Shown piece after piece: positions 8,104 through 15,118 of a stretch of 21,780 bases of DNA. The translations under genes and the position numbers were made by a program. This stretch comes from a virus. The stretch is from the IMG/VR virus record IMGVR_UViG_3300034198_023477, positions 1-21,780 of that record, one strand, 5' to 3'. The notes beneath the pieces were generated by a model. That model searched no databases. It was not told the origin of the DNA and worked only from the letters and a program-made list of their open reading frames with translations. The stretch's first letter is position 1. Each line of letters starts with the position of its first letter.

Positions 8104-9201
8104 TTAGATTCTTACAGCTTCAGTACCGCATGGTCCTTCTGGTAGATCTTCGGATACAGTATCAGCTTTAGCTTCTTCAACCTCAACCGCATCGTGTGAT
8201 GCGCTGTACTGTGCGACTTCTCTTCCTTGGTAAACTGGGTTCCAACCAACTTCTACATTGTTTTTTCCTGGATCAGAAAAAATAGAATATGGAGATTTGC
8301 AATACATTTCGTAATCATCATATATATTATTCAACCAAACAGGAGGACACCATTGGAAACTTTCATCTGGTTCAACTATCATAATATTTGCGCTCTTATC
8401 ATTTGCGCCTTGACCAAAAAAAGTTAAATAACTATATCTAACACCCTTACCCATAGTCTCTACATCGTGGGACGCGACGTAATTTGTTGGGAAGAATATT
8501 ATGTCACCTTTTCTTGGCTTATAAGAAATTCCCAAATGAACAAACCTAAGATGTCCGCCTGTAAAATTTCTTCCATTTAATTCTTCTTCAGAATCTACGC
8601 AATCATTTAGGTAAATTAAAGCACCGCATGTTTGTCTTGATGCGACCATACCCTTTGGCATATACCTAACGCCTTTTGTCACCTTATAATTAGTATCATT
8701 ATCTGCGTGACAACCAAGTCTTCCCCCATCTCCATAGCGCAATATATGGCCTCTTGTCTTCCACCATATGCTACCAAGCATCAGGGGGTAGTGGTCTATA
8801 TACTTTATTAGACACTTGTATATTTGGTCTTCCAAAATGTATAGAAACTCTTCTACTTCTTTAGGCGTAGATTCGTTTACCGGGTCAAGCAATCTTATTG
8901 GCGCTGCTGGTACGTCTTCCATCCTATACCTAAAGCCATCTTCATTGATGCCCATTTTTACGCCATCAACCTCAACATATTCCCATCGGGTTTTGTGTGC
9001 TTCTTCTGCATTAGAATCAATATGCGTTAGCACTGCGTCCTGATCTATCTGAAAAGCGTTTCTAAAAACCACGACACCTGGGCCAAGAATTTCGCATTCA
9101 ATTGTGGATATTTCTTTTACAGTGTCCTCATTAAGGGGTGGGCTAGAGGGGAACGCTACATCTCTAATTTGGGAATTTTCTGACTCTATATTGTAGCTCA
9201 T
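8104..9201 (-). CDS. 2OG-Fe(II) oxygenase, tandem paralogue 4, with N- and C-terminal extensions
   Basis: This is the longest of the four tandem 2OG/Fe(II) oxygenases, at 365 residues from ATG 9201. Ligands are H165 and D167 (GCHADND) and H245 (ASHDV), with R255 (GVRYSY). WWKTRGHI lies at 146-153 and NGRNFTGGH at 209-217. About 35 residues precede the shared core, and a tail of about 75 acidic residues follows residue 290 (containing VEVEEAKADTVSEDLPEG). I chose ATG 9201 because it overlaps the stop of the preceding gene as ATGA with GGAG upstream; a longer frame from 9237 would overlap that gene by 40 bases. It is the first of the four in transcription order and may be the ancestral copy. 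The acidic tail suggests a protein partner, but that is speculative. Confidence 0.9.
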   Translation of the reverse strand: MSYNIESENSQIRDVAFPSSPPLNEDTVKEISTIECEILGPGVVVFRNAFQIDQDAVLTHIDSNAEEAHKTRWEYVEVDGVKMGINEDGFRYRMEDVPAAPIRLLDPVNESTPKEVEEFLYILEDQIYKCLIKYIDHYPLMLGSIWWKTRGHILRYGDGGRLGCHADNDTNYKVTKGVRYMPKGMVASRQTCGALIYLNDCVDSEEELNGRNFTGGHLRFVHLGISYKPRKGDIIFFPTNYVASHDVETMGKGVRYSYLTFFGQGANDKSANIMIVEPDESFQWCPPVWLNNIYDDYEMYCKSPYSIFSDPGKNNVEVGWNPVYQGREVAQYSASHDAVEVEEAKADTVSEDLPEGPCGTEAVRI

Positions 9202-9818
9202 CCTAGCATCTCCTCTATTGCTTCCATAATGGTCCACCCAGCGCCCATAACTCTAGGCTCCTCATCTAGTGGTCCATCTTGCCAATTAAATCTAGTAATA
9301 AACATTCCTTGAGGGCTTAATAAGAATTTTTCGTAGCTATGTGGAATTCTTGCTATTGCCTGACCAACTAAATTCTGTCCTTCAATAGCTGCATCGCTGC
9401 TGTCTGCGGTAGTGTCTGAATATCCTCTTTTTTCTGGTCCCTTTAAAAAAGAATAAAGCGGATGTTCATTTTTGCCGTTAACTTCTATTTTTTGAGAAAT
9501 AGGAAAACTTACAAAAGGATAAGCTTCTTTGATAAAAGCTTCTATTTCGTTATTCTCTTTTGGCTCTTGTTTCCCAAATTGATTACATGGTATACCAACG
9601 ACGCTAAAGCCTTGATCTTTATATTTTTGATAAATGAATTCAAGTTCCCATAAATATTTACAAGTTCTTGCGTAAGAAAAAGTTACACTACACTTAGGAT
9701 CATAGCCTAATTTTGAAGCTATATTTGTTACAAGAGTTAATTTGCCCTTCATTGACCCCATAATGTCATATGAGCCGTCGATTGACAATAGCTCAATATC
9801 GTATGCTGAATTATTCAT
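9198..9818 (-). CDS. Glutathione peroxidase-fold protein lacking the peroxidatic cysteine
   Basis: This 206-residue protein has a thioredoxin-like fold and clear glutathione peroxidase family landmarks: KLTLVTNIASKLG at 26-38, GFSVVGIPCNQFGKQEP at 70-86, IEVNGKNEHPLYSFLK at 111-126 and EKFLLSPQG at 163-171. Active members reduce peroxides with a Cys (or Sec), Gln, Trp, Asn tetrad. Here the Cys position in NVASxCG is L37, Q80 is kept, and the Trp-Asn pair is replaced by H160-S161. C43, C53 and C78 exist but not at the catalytic place. About ten extra residues after the missing cysteine lengthen the first loop. It is therefore probably not a normal peroxidase; it may act as a binding or redox-partner protein. 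It precedes and is coupled (ATGA) to the four tandem oxygenases. Confidence 0.8.
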   Translation of the reverse strand: MNNSAYDIELLSIDGSYDIMGSMKGKLTLVTNIASKLGYDPKCSVTFSYARTCKYLWELEFIYQKYKDQGFSVVGIPCNQFGKQEPKENNEIEAFIKEAYPFVSFPISQKIEVNGKNEHPLYSFLKGPEKRGYSDTTADSSDAAIEGQNLVGQAIARIPHSYEKFLLSPQGMFITRFNWQDGPLDEEPRVMGAGWTIMEAIEEMLG

Positions 9819-10107
9819 ATCTAACCAAATCTACTTTCATACTAGAAAAATCTCCTACCCTTAAAACAGCTGACATATCTTTTGAGGTAAAATCATTGGT
9901 GCTAAATTCTAGCTCTAATCTTGTTTTCATTGGAGCTTCTATGTTTGCGGCGAATAGAGGACTTAGGCTTTGTGTTTGCACAAACTGCACGGTACCCTTT
10001 TCGCTTGACGCCGTAGCGGTGGCTAAGTCATCCGTACTGTCCAGGTTTACACTGTATTTTTCTGTTCCAAGTGGATTAACCACTGTTGCTTTCCATTTAG
10101 TAATCAT
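9811..10107 (-). CDS. Small single-domain beta protein
   Basis: This 98-residue protein is almost all predicted beta strand: ITKWKATVVNPLGTEKYSVNL at the start (split by a turn at NPLG), then FAANIEAPMKTRLELEFS, then a terminal strand. The order of features (an early Trp, a PxG turn, a Pro-Met before a long strand, and a last strand after VGDFSSMKVDLV) reminds me of a small beta-barrel family seen in actinobacterial genomes, but the match is from memory. It is the first gene of the operon containing the peroxidase-like protein and the four oxygenases, overlapping the former by 8 bases. Its ATG is exactly six bases after a strong -10 box and has no ribosome site in between, so the mRNA may be leaderless. 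Function is unknown. Confidence 0.6.
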   Translation of the reverse strand: MITKWKATVVNPLGTEKYSVNLDSTDDLATATASSEKGTVQFVQTQSLSPLFAANIEAPMKTRLELEFSTNDFTSKDMSAVLRVGDFSSMKVDLVRYE

Positions 10108-10113
10108 AAAACA

Positions 10114-10143
10114 ATTATATCACCTATTATTGTTTAATGACAA
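10114..10143 (-). promoter_or_regulatory. Strong promoter, apparently for a leaderless mRNA
   Basis: On the minus strand, TTGTCA (10138-10143) is a five-of-six match to the -35 consensus. It is followed after 18 bases by TATAAT (10114-10119), which is preceded by TGA to give an extended -10. Six bases separate the TATAAT from the ATG at 10107, so the normal start point would be the A of the start codon. The -35 box lies within the end of the upstream methyltransferase-fold gene. Confidence 0.7.
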
Positions 10144-10867
10144 CTGTAACCCCATAAAACAAAGGTATGTGATACATGTTGCAGTCTTTTCTTGACTTTA
10201 TCTCATTGTGATACTCCCAAACAGGAGATGCCTGAGTATCATTTTGGTAAAGAAAAATGCTATCTGATGAATTTTGGATCACTAGAATCCCACCTGTATT
10301 TAATCTATCAAGATAAAAATGTACAGGCACAAAGGGATTCTCCATGTCCTGTGACCATCCCACAATCATATCAAACATATAATTATTGCAATTGTCTTTT
10401 TCTAGATCCTGATGGCTAACAACATCATATTCTATTGGAGTATTTTCTTTTTGGAACTTTTCATACATTGCTGTTTTTTTATTATTCAACATATATATAT
10501 TAGACCCGTAGATATCCTGAAAAGGCTTCAATCTAAATCTATCTAGCCCCCCCGACAATGCCAGTATATTCTTGCCTCTACTAATATCCATTAGCATCTG
10601 AATTAATAGTATCGGCATCCACTGAGATTGACCGTATGAGTCAGCTAAATTTGGTCTTGGGTAATGTATAACAAATTCATAATCACTGGCCCCGCCAGTA
10701 GCTATATTTCTTCTATCTACACCAACTGTATTAAATAAATAATCAGAAATTGCTACTGACTCTGGTCCATCTTTTTTCGTAGACTCATTAGCATATGATC
10801 GCCAATCATATTCCCAGCTAGTAAAATCAAAAGATAACTGTGGTTCATACTTTTTATCACCCGACAT
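10127..10867 (-). CDS. Methyltransferase-fold protein of the duplicated cassette, copy A
   Basis: This 246-residue protein starts at ATG 10867, which has GAGG six bases upstream; an earlier in-frame ATG at 10900 would deepen the overlap with the preceding gene. The second half looks like a class I SAM-methyltransferase fold: NILALSGG at 100-107 is in the place of the SAM-binding glycine loop, followed by YDVVSHQDL, FDMIVGW and LNTGGILVIQN, with a final strand GVTVVIKQ. The glycine loop does not match the usual GxGxG, so SAM binding is uncertain. It is a paralogue of the gene ending at 17559: both share an N-terminal YL-D-R/K-IA-G region, a QD segment, an LN-GG or LNKNG turn and an ending C-x-YH-P. 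Each copy starts 11 bases inside the gene for a helical partner. Confidence 0.7.
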   Translation of the reverse strand: MSGDKKYEPQLSFDFTSWEYDWRSYANESTKKDGPESVAISDYLFNTVGVDRRNIATGGASDYEFVIHYPRPNLADSYGQSQWMPILLIQMLMDISRGKNILALSGGLDRFRLKPFQDIYGSNIYMLNNKKTAMYEKFQKENTPIEYDVVSHQDLEKDNCNNYMFDMIVGWSQDMENPFVPVHFYLDRLNTGGILVIQNSSDSIFLYQNDTQASPVWEYHNEIKSRKDCNMYHIPLFYGVTVVIKQ

Positions 10868-11138
10868 TTTGCACCTCGTACGAAGCAACTTGCACATCAA
10901 ACCAAGCTCTTCTAACTCCCCTATTTAAAACAATACTTTGTTTTTTAACGTATTCTTGAACCGCTATATTGTAATCTGGATGGCTGTGTTTGTACACGTA
11001 TCTATTCCTAATAAGATTTATAACATCATCTATTTTGGTAGATTCAAAATCATGTTCATCAATTCCAAGAATAAACAAAAAAGATGCCAAGTGTTGGGAA
11101 CGGTGCTCCAGATCTTCTAGCGGCCTATACTTATTCAT
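10857..11138 (-). CDS. Small helical protein of the duplicated cassette, copy A
   Basis: This 93-residue, mostly helical protein starts MNKYRPLEDLEH and contains ILGIDEHDFESTKIDDVINL and, near the end, RGVRRAWFDVQ. I do not recognise a named family. It aligns clearly with the 99-residue product at 18247-18546: the same opening (M-x-x-Y-x-x-x-x-DLE), the same I-G-x-x-x-x-x-x-x-I-D-x-x-I-N-x-x-R-N core and the same IRRxW or VRRAW motif. I prefer ATG 11138, which follows a GAAG sequence. A longer frame from 11204 would overlap most of the preceding small gene. Its gene overlaps the methyltransferase-fold gene by 11 bases, as in the other copy, suggesting that the two products work together, perhaps as a complex. 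Confidence 0.7.
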   Translation of the reverse strand: MNKYRPLEDLEHRSQHLASFLFILGIDEHDFESTKIDDVINLIRNRYVYKHSHPDYNIAVQEYVKKQSIVLNRGVRRAWFDVQVASYEVQNVG

Positions 11139-11325
11139 CTTCTTTTTTTTCTTCCTTAAACATTGCAACACCTTGACACATGCTGACCGGTTTGCCGGCA
11201 ACATAATATATCCCAGTCGCAGAGTCCCACTCTATAATTTCGTTGTCCCAGTCTGGGGTATCAGTTATAGATTCCCCTTGTCTTGTTTCCATTCCAAAAC
11301 TATTTGGCTCACCTATACTACTCAT
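11131..11325 (-). CDS. Small acidic protein of the duplicated cassette, copy A position
   Basis: This 64-residue acidic protein begins MSSIGEPNSFGMETRQ and ends in a charged, Lys- and Glu-rich tail. A central strand pair reads IYYVAGKPVSM, and it contains a single cysteine. It has no recognisable domain, signal peptide or membrane helix. It lies two bases after the 69-residue gene and overlaps the helical gene by 8 bases. A 68-residue gene occupies the same slot in the second cassette, but I see no convincing sequence similarity between them. It could be a small subunit, an adaptor, or a substrate peptide for the enzymes of the island. The frame is supported by tight packing with its neighbours rather than by homology. 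Confidence 0.55.
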   Translation of the reverse strand: MSSIGEPNSFGMETRQGESITDTPDWDNEIIEWDSATGIYYVAGKPVSMCQGVAMFKEEKKEDE

Positions 11326-11327
11326 AA

Positions 11328-11537
11328 TTAAACTATTTTCCTATAAGAAACTATCTCATCTATAAGACAATTAAATGCGTTGTGCTGAGGAAGGCTTTCG
11401 CTAAATGGATTTTTTGAATCTTTATTTAAATTTTCATAGTTTACATCCAGCAGCAAGCTTAAAGTCTGTATTGATTTTTCCAAGAAAGATTTAGCTTGAT
11501 CTTTAGCTTTTTGTGAATCGTAATTATTGAGTTGCAT
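11328..11537 (-). CDS. Very small helical protein of the duplicated cassette, copy A
   Basis: This 69-residue protein is mainly one or two helices. Residues 10-35 (KAKDQAKSFLEKSIQTLSLL) form an amphipathic helix. The same pattern, AKDxAxxxLxxSIxxLSxLI, begins the 52-residue product at 18739-18897, so the two are paralogues. Copy A has a C-terminal half rich in Asn, His and Ser that copy B lacks. It opens a transcription unit: AAAGGAGA stands six bases before the ATG, and TGGTATAAT lies about 23 bases before it. It contains one cysteine and no membrane segment. Function is unknown. The conserved placement before a helical protein and a methyltransferase-fold protein suggests a regulatory or substrate role. 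Confidence 0.65.
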   Translation of the reverse strand: MQLNNYDSQKAKDQAKSFLEKSIQTLSLLLDVNYENLNKDSKNPFSESLPQHNAFNCLIDEIVSYRKIV

Positions 11538-11559
11538 ACTTGTCTCCTTTGTCTTTTTA

Positions 11560-11568
11560 ATTATACCA
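11560..11568 (-). promoter_or_regulatory. Extended -10 promoter of cassette copy A
   Basis: The minus strand reads TGGTATAATTA, an extended -10 (TGn plus perfect TATAAT), in the 33-base gap after the 2OG oxygenase gene. The same eleven bases, preceded by TG, occur before the di-iron oxygenase gene. No strong -35 box is visible (best TTACAA at 19 bases). The predicted leader carries AAAGGAGA. Confidence 0.65.
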
Positions 11569-11570
11569 CA

Positions 11571-12335
11571 TCAGCTATTGGTTTTTGTAATGGCAAAAAA
11601 TCCTTGTGAAACAAAACGATCACCAGATAAAACTGGTGTTACCTCATGTGCCATATCTTCATGGGAAGAATGGGTAAAAATAAGAAGCGAATTTGCTTTA
11701 GGTTTAAGCTTAAAGCCCATCAGCGGCATATTGAATTCGCCGCCCTCGTAATCGTCATTGATGTAATACACGCTAGAATACTGTGTAATGGCGTCCCTGT
11801 TATGTATAAACGTTCCGTCACAGTGCATATTCATATAGCCACCTTCTCTAGCTACCGCTATCCAAGGGCCACTTTCACTGAAACAATCTTCGCCATATAC
11901 TTCTTTTACTATACTTACGACACCAGACAGGTAACCGCTTATAATGTCAAATGTTTTATTTTGCAGTAAGCTATTTGGCCATTTAGAATGGTGCATGAGT
12001 GCAGTTACAGGTGGCTCTTCCTCAATCTTTTGGATCTCTTCTACCGACATCACATAGTTGTCGCCATGCTTTGTATCGTTTGGATAAGGCTCCGGTATTT
12101 CACCCTTCATGTATAGATCGTATTCTTCTTCTGAAATTAAAAAAGAACGAATATATTTAATATCTGGATTTTTAGAATGCTCCTCTATCTTCCATCTAAC
12201 CGGAGAACCGTAACCGACATATGGAAATTTTTCTTTATTATCTCTACAATACTTATCTACAACTTCCCAATCTTCCTTTGGTAGAAAATCGGTAAATACA
12301 ATTATTCTCGGCTTATACATTCTTTCCACCTTCAT
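11571..12335 (-). CDS. 2OG-Fe(II) oxygenase, prolyl-hydroxylase-like
   Basis: This 254-residue 2OG/Fe(II) oxygenase has ligands H171 and D173 (MHCDG) and H230 (AHEVT), with R240 (GDRFVS) as the probable 2OG contact. YYINDDYEGGEF at 190-201 is the typical strand of prolyl-4-hydroxylase-type enzymes, and LKPKANSLLIF precedes the distal histidine. The N-terminal 110 residues are unlike those of the four tandem oxygenases, so it is a separate lineage. It is the last gene of the operon containing the di-iron oxygenase, radical SAM and GT32 genes, and is coupled to the 122-residue gene by a 4-base ATGA overlap. A second in-frame ATG 15 bases later has GGTGG before it and could also start the protein. 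The substrate is unknown. Confidence 0.9.
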   Translation of the reverse strand: MKVERMYKPRIIVFTDFLPKEDWEVVDKYCRDNKEKFPYVGYGSPVRWKIEEHSKNPDIKYIRSFLISEEEYDLYMKGEIPEPYPNDTKHGDNYVMSVEEIQKIEEEPPVTALMHHSKWPNSLLQNKTFDIISGYLSGVVSIVKEVYGEDCFSESGPWIAVAREGGYMNMHCDGTFIHNRDAITQYSSVYYINDDYEGGEFNMPLMGFKLKPKANSLLIFTHSSHEDMAHEVTPVLSGDRFVSQGFFAITKTNS

Positions 12336-12700
12336 CTAACCTTAAACCCACCACATGATTCTAAAAATAATAGCACATATTTGATGTCAGATCCATTTAA
12401 AATTGGACAACAAACTTCTCTGTGCCACGGCATGTGTGAATAGGGGATGTCTTCTTTGTAAAGTTCATTTATAAAATAATCAAAGTTATCAAGATTTGAT
12501 TTTATATTTTCCGATAATAATATTGCTTCCTCACTGGACAATTCAACTTGATCATTTGTCATCCAGGACGAAATTTCTAAATCAGAGATTATATTAAAAT
12601 AGCTAATCATTCTGACAAACTCATACCATTTCCAAATATTTAATCTGACACACAGCCCCACTGCGGATGTTGGACTCTTGCCTATCATCTCATAAGCCAT
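12332..12700 (-). CDS. Conserved small protein of unknown function
   Basis: This 122-residue protein opens with GKSPTSAVGLCVRLNIWKWY and ends with SDIKYVLLFLESCGGFKVR (each shown here as a short core). I recall a widespread hypothetical family with a similar plan: GKxPTSxxGxYFRxNxWxW at the start, an acidic ALxLAExL helix in the middle and FLxxCGGFxI at the end. The middle helix here is SSEEAILLSENIKSNL. That comparison is from memory, and no function is known to me. Cys residues at 17, in a CC pair near 98 and at 116 are scattered, not a clear metal site. It has GGGGGTG before its ATG, lies 6 bases after the radical SAM gene and overlaps the 2OG oxygenase gene by 4 bases. Confidence 0.6.
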   Translation of the reverse strand: MAYEMIGKSPTSAVGLCVRLNIWKWYEFVRMISYFNIISDLEISSWMTNDQVELSSEEAILLSENIKSNLDNFDYFINELYKEDIPYSHMPWHREVCCPILNGSDIKYVLLFLESCGGFKVR

Positions 12701-12706
12701 ATACTT

Positions 12707-13729
12707 TCACCCCCACACTGCGTTGCAACATTTTTTACACATTGTTTCTAATGATCTTTTAATTGTTTCAATATGTTCTTTGCTAAACCAAATTTCACTT
12801 AATTCTTTATTTTGTAATGAACCAAAAACATACTCATAGTCATAATCGTTACAACATATAAATGTTTCTCCTAGCGAATTTACATGCACCCAACCGTACA
12901 ATCTTCCGTCTTCTCCTAGGTTACAATCTTTAACTTCTTTTTTTGAATATTTATTTATTTGTATAAGTTTATTATTATCTATTATTTTTTCTTTAGATAA
13001 AAATCCAGAACGATCAGTTAAATTTGGAGAAGAATAAACCGTTAAACCATCAAACATTTTTTTAGCCATTTTTATTTGATTAAAAGATTCACCATATTGC
13101 GAGATGTCAATGCTAGGTGCATTTTTTCCTAGCGATAAACTGTCTACGGACTGCTCATTGGGTATATTAACTCCAACACATATTTTTTTTTCCTTTACCA
13201 TTTCTGGAAAAACTTTCATTAAATTAATAATATTTTTTCTTAAATCTTCAAATGATTTATTTTTTATTCCTGATCTTTCTTTCCAAAGGCTTTCTTCAAA
13301 AGCTGGTATGTTTAAATAAATGCCAGCTATTGTGTTTTCATATTTTTTTAATATTTCAATTTTTTTTTCAGTAAAATTTGTTCCATTAGATAAAATTGAT
13401 GTTTTTAGATTATATTTTTGAGCTGTATTTAACATTTCTTCTAAATATTTATACAATAAGATTTCATTATAATGTGCTGTATAAAAATGATTAAAATTAG
13501 TAGAAACAATTCCATTAAGTTTTTCTTTTTCATGCACTATGTTTTGAATTATTTTTTCAAATAAATCTGGACTCATATGCTTTGCGGTACGCGCAGGCAT
13601 TTTTCTATATGCCACAGGGCAAAACCAACATTTTGCGTTACAATAGCCAAAAGGATCTATCTGTAAATTAGTTATTTTATTTGTTTTTAATTTTTTAAGA
13701 ATATCTTCATCAAACATTCCAGCCACCAT
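12707..13729 (-). CDS. Radical SAM enzyme with SPASM-like C-terminal cysteines
   Basis: This 340-residue protein has the radical SAM signature CxxxCxxC at C30, C34 and C37 (GYCNAKCWFCP), which binds a 4Fe-4S cluster and cleaves S-adenosylmethionine to a radical. The TIM-barrel region contains the usual LKTSILSNGTNF strand near 108-120. The C-terminus has more cysteines: C269, C292, C293, C331, C334 and C335 around GETFICCND and MCKKCC. These match a SPASM-type auxiliary cluster domain, common in enzymes that modify peptides or sugars. ATG 13729 overlaps the GT32 gene by 20 bases; ATG 13717 (Met5) has a better ribosome site. The gene is very AT-rich, with long T runs on the plus strand. Its substrate may be a product of the same operon. 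Confidence 0.85.
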   Translation of the reverse strand: MVAGMFDEDILKKLKTNKITNLQIDPFGYCNAKCWFCPVAYRKMPARTAKHMSPDLFEKIIQNIVHEKEKLNGIVSTNFNHFYTAHYNEILLYKYLEEMLNTAQKYNLKTSILSNGTNFTEKKIEILKKYENTIAGIYLNIPAFEESLWKERSGIKNKSFEDLRKNIINLMKVFPEMVKEKKICVGVNIPNEQSVDSLSLGKNAPSIDISQYGESFNQIKMAKKMFDGLTVYSSPNLTDRSGFLSKEKIIDNNKLIQINKYSKKEVKDCNLGEDGRLYGWVHVNSLGETFICCNDYDYEYVFGSLQNKELSEIWFSKEHIETIKRSLETMCKKCCNAVWG

Positions 13730-14444
13730 GACCTGTTTTGGTATAAATTTTAATATCTGTTTTTGAATCTTTTATAATTGAACTATATATTTCATTTAAA
13801 TAAGAAAAATCAAAACCCCATTTAACATCATTCCAAGTAGTCGACCCAAAAATTTGTAAAACAGATTCTTTATTATTAACTGGATAATTAAACTCGCATA
13901 AACTAATGTCCGACATGTCGCATCCGTCATCCATATATTTATCCATTGCTTCACTAAATGCTAACGGTCCACAATCTTCAACCGTTATTGGTTCTGCATC
14001 CTTATCTTTACATCTTTTATACAAAAGATCTTTTAATTTTGTTATAAACTTTCCTTTAGGTTCGCTAGCAAAAATTGAAGTATTTATCCACCCATGTGTT
14101 TTTGGAAAACCAGCTTCACAAATAAAGTCTTTATTTAAATCTAAAAAAGAATCTATACCAGACAGACATATCGTATCCATGTCTGCGTATATACCACCGT
14201 ATTCGTATAGGCATAAGACTCTCCACATGTCTGCTTGAAAAACTTGCGACTGGCATTGCTTATAGAAGTTAAGCCAATCTTCCCCAAAAATATTATATAT
14301 AAAAGATTCTCTTTCAAAATGGTTTACATAATTATGGGTATAATCTTTATTCTGCTCAATCCAAGATAGCATGGGGCCCTTAGCAAAGAGAGGGAGATCT
14401 TCAATTAAATAACTATGGGTTTGCCATATTATTTTTGGTATCAT
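13710..14444 (-). CDS. GT32-type glycosyltransferase (DXD sugar-binding motif)
   Basis: This 244-residue protein begins MIPKIIWQTH, the opening typical of GT32/OCH1-like (Gly_transf_sug) glycosyltransferases. It contains the core ADMWRVLCLYEYGGIYADMD at 71-90, where D88 and D90 form the metal- and nucleotide-sugar-binding DxD motif. It has no membrane segment, so it is probably a soluble enzyme of the infected cell that transfers a sugar to a glycan, small molecule or protein. It lies 6 bases after the methyltransferase gene without a clear ribosome site. The end of the protein (KTGHGGWNV) overlaps the radical SAM gene. In phages such enzymes often decorate virions or DNA, but the acceptor cannot be determined here. 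Confidence 0.88.
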   Translation of the reverse strand: MIPKIIWQTHSYLIEDLPLFAKGPMLSWIEQNKDYTHNYVNHFERESFIYNIFGEDWLNFYKQCQSQVFQADMWRVLCLYEYGGIYADMDTICLSGIDSFLDLNKDFICEAGFPKTHGWINTSIFASEPKGKFITKLKDLLYKRCKDKDAEPITVEDCGPLAFSEAMDKYMDDGCDMSDISLCEFNYPVNNKESVLQIFGSTTWNDVKWGFDFSYLNEIYSSIIKDSKTDIKIYTKTGHGGWNV

Positions 14445-14450
14445 AATATT

Positions 14451-15116
14451 TTAAACCTTTTTAAATTTTACAATTATTGAATCTGCTTTAAAATTTGATT
14501 CGTAAGAGTTCACCTTGTAATACATTATATCTTGTATTGTTTTGTTTTTTTCTAATTCTACAAAAATTTCTTTAAAGTTATCATGAATAAAATGGTCTTC
14601 TTTTATTGATATAACTGCTATACCTTGTGATTTTAAATAAATTAATAAATTAATTAAATCACTAGAACCAAGATGACCAAGAGTAAATGTTCCAGAACTT
14701 ATAAAGTAATCATAATAACTTTCTAGCATTAACTTTGGGCTAGTTAAGTCGTCTACCATCATCCAATCATATACAGGTAAAAAATTTTTTCTTCTCTTTA
14801 AAGAAGCTATCCTTATCATTGAAGAAGATATATCAACGCCCTCAATCCAAAGATTATCATCAATAAAAGACAGGCTTTCACCCAATAATCCGGTACCACA
14901 ACCTATGTCTAATATGCTATTTTTTTTTGTTTCACTATAATTACTATTAGAAACGTACTTAAAAAATACTTCGGATACTTTTTCTGGCAAGATGTAGTTT
15001 ACGTCTTTTGCATAACTATCATATTCATCCGCCCAATCATTATAATATCTCTTTAGATCTTCAGAGCTTTCATAGGAATAAACTCTATCTACATTATAAT
15101 CATTAGGTGTTTTCAT
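14451..15116 (-). CDS. Class I SAM-dependent methyltransferase
   Basis: This 221-residue protein has a typical SAM-binding motif I, ILDIGCGTGLLGE at 68-80 (G72, G74, G76), followed by EGVDIS, the acidic end of strand 2 that binds the SAM ribose. The N-terminus DLKRYYNDWADEYDSYAKD is the cap helix seen in UbiE/WBSCR27-like small-molecule methyltransferases. The core is complete, so it is probably active, transferring methyl to O, N or C of a small molecule or sugar. It lies two bases after the di-iron oxygenase gene and just before the GT32 gene in one operon, so the substrate may be a sugar-containing metabolite. It is distinct from the two methyltransferase-fold proteins of the duplicated cassettes, which lack the GxGxG loop. 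Confidence 0.9.
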   Translation of the reverse strand: MKTPNDYNVDRVYSYESSEDLKRYYNDWADEYDSYAKDVNYILPEKVSEVFFKYVSNSNYSETKKNSILDIGCGTGLLGESLSFIDDNLWIEGVDISSSMIRIASLKRRKNFLPVYDWMMVDDLTSPKLMLESYYDYFISSGTFTLGHLGSSDLINLLIYLKSQGIAVISIKEDHFIHDNFKEIFVELEKNKTIQDIMYYKVNSYESNFKADSIIVKFKKV

Positions 15117-15118
15117 AA

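Noticed and set aside
9198-9818. Calling this an active glutathione peroxidase
   Set aside because: The peroxidatic Cys/Sec position is Leu and the Trp-Asn pair is absent, so only the fold is claimed.
9770-10195. Plus-strand open frame of 141 codons opposite the small beta protein
   Set aside because: It runs antisense across three overlapping real genes and through the promoter at 10114-10143, with no ribosome site and no recognisable motif.
11131-11537. Small proteins of the cassettes as RiPP precursor peptides for the radical SAM enzyme
   Set aside because: No leader-core layout, Gly-Gly or repeated core motif is visible, and they lie in different operons from the radical SAM gene. It is kept only as a possibility, not called.
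13906-14238. Plus-strand open frame of 110 codons
   Set aside because: It is antisense to the GT32 gene, whose motifs are clear; no independent support.
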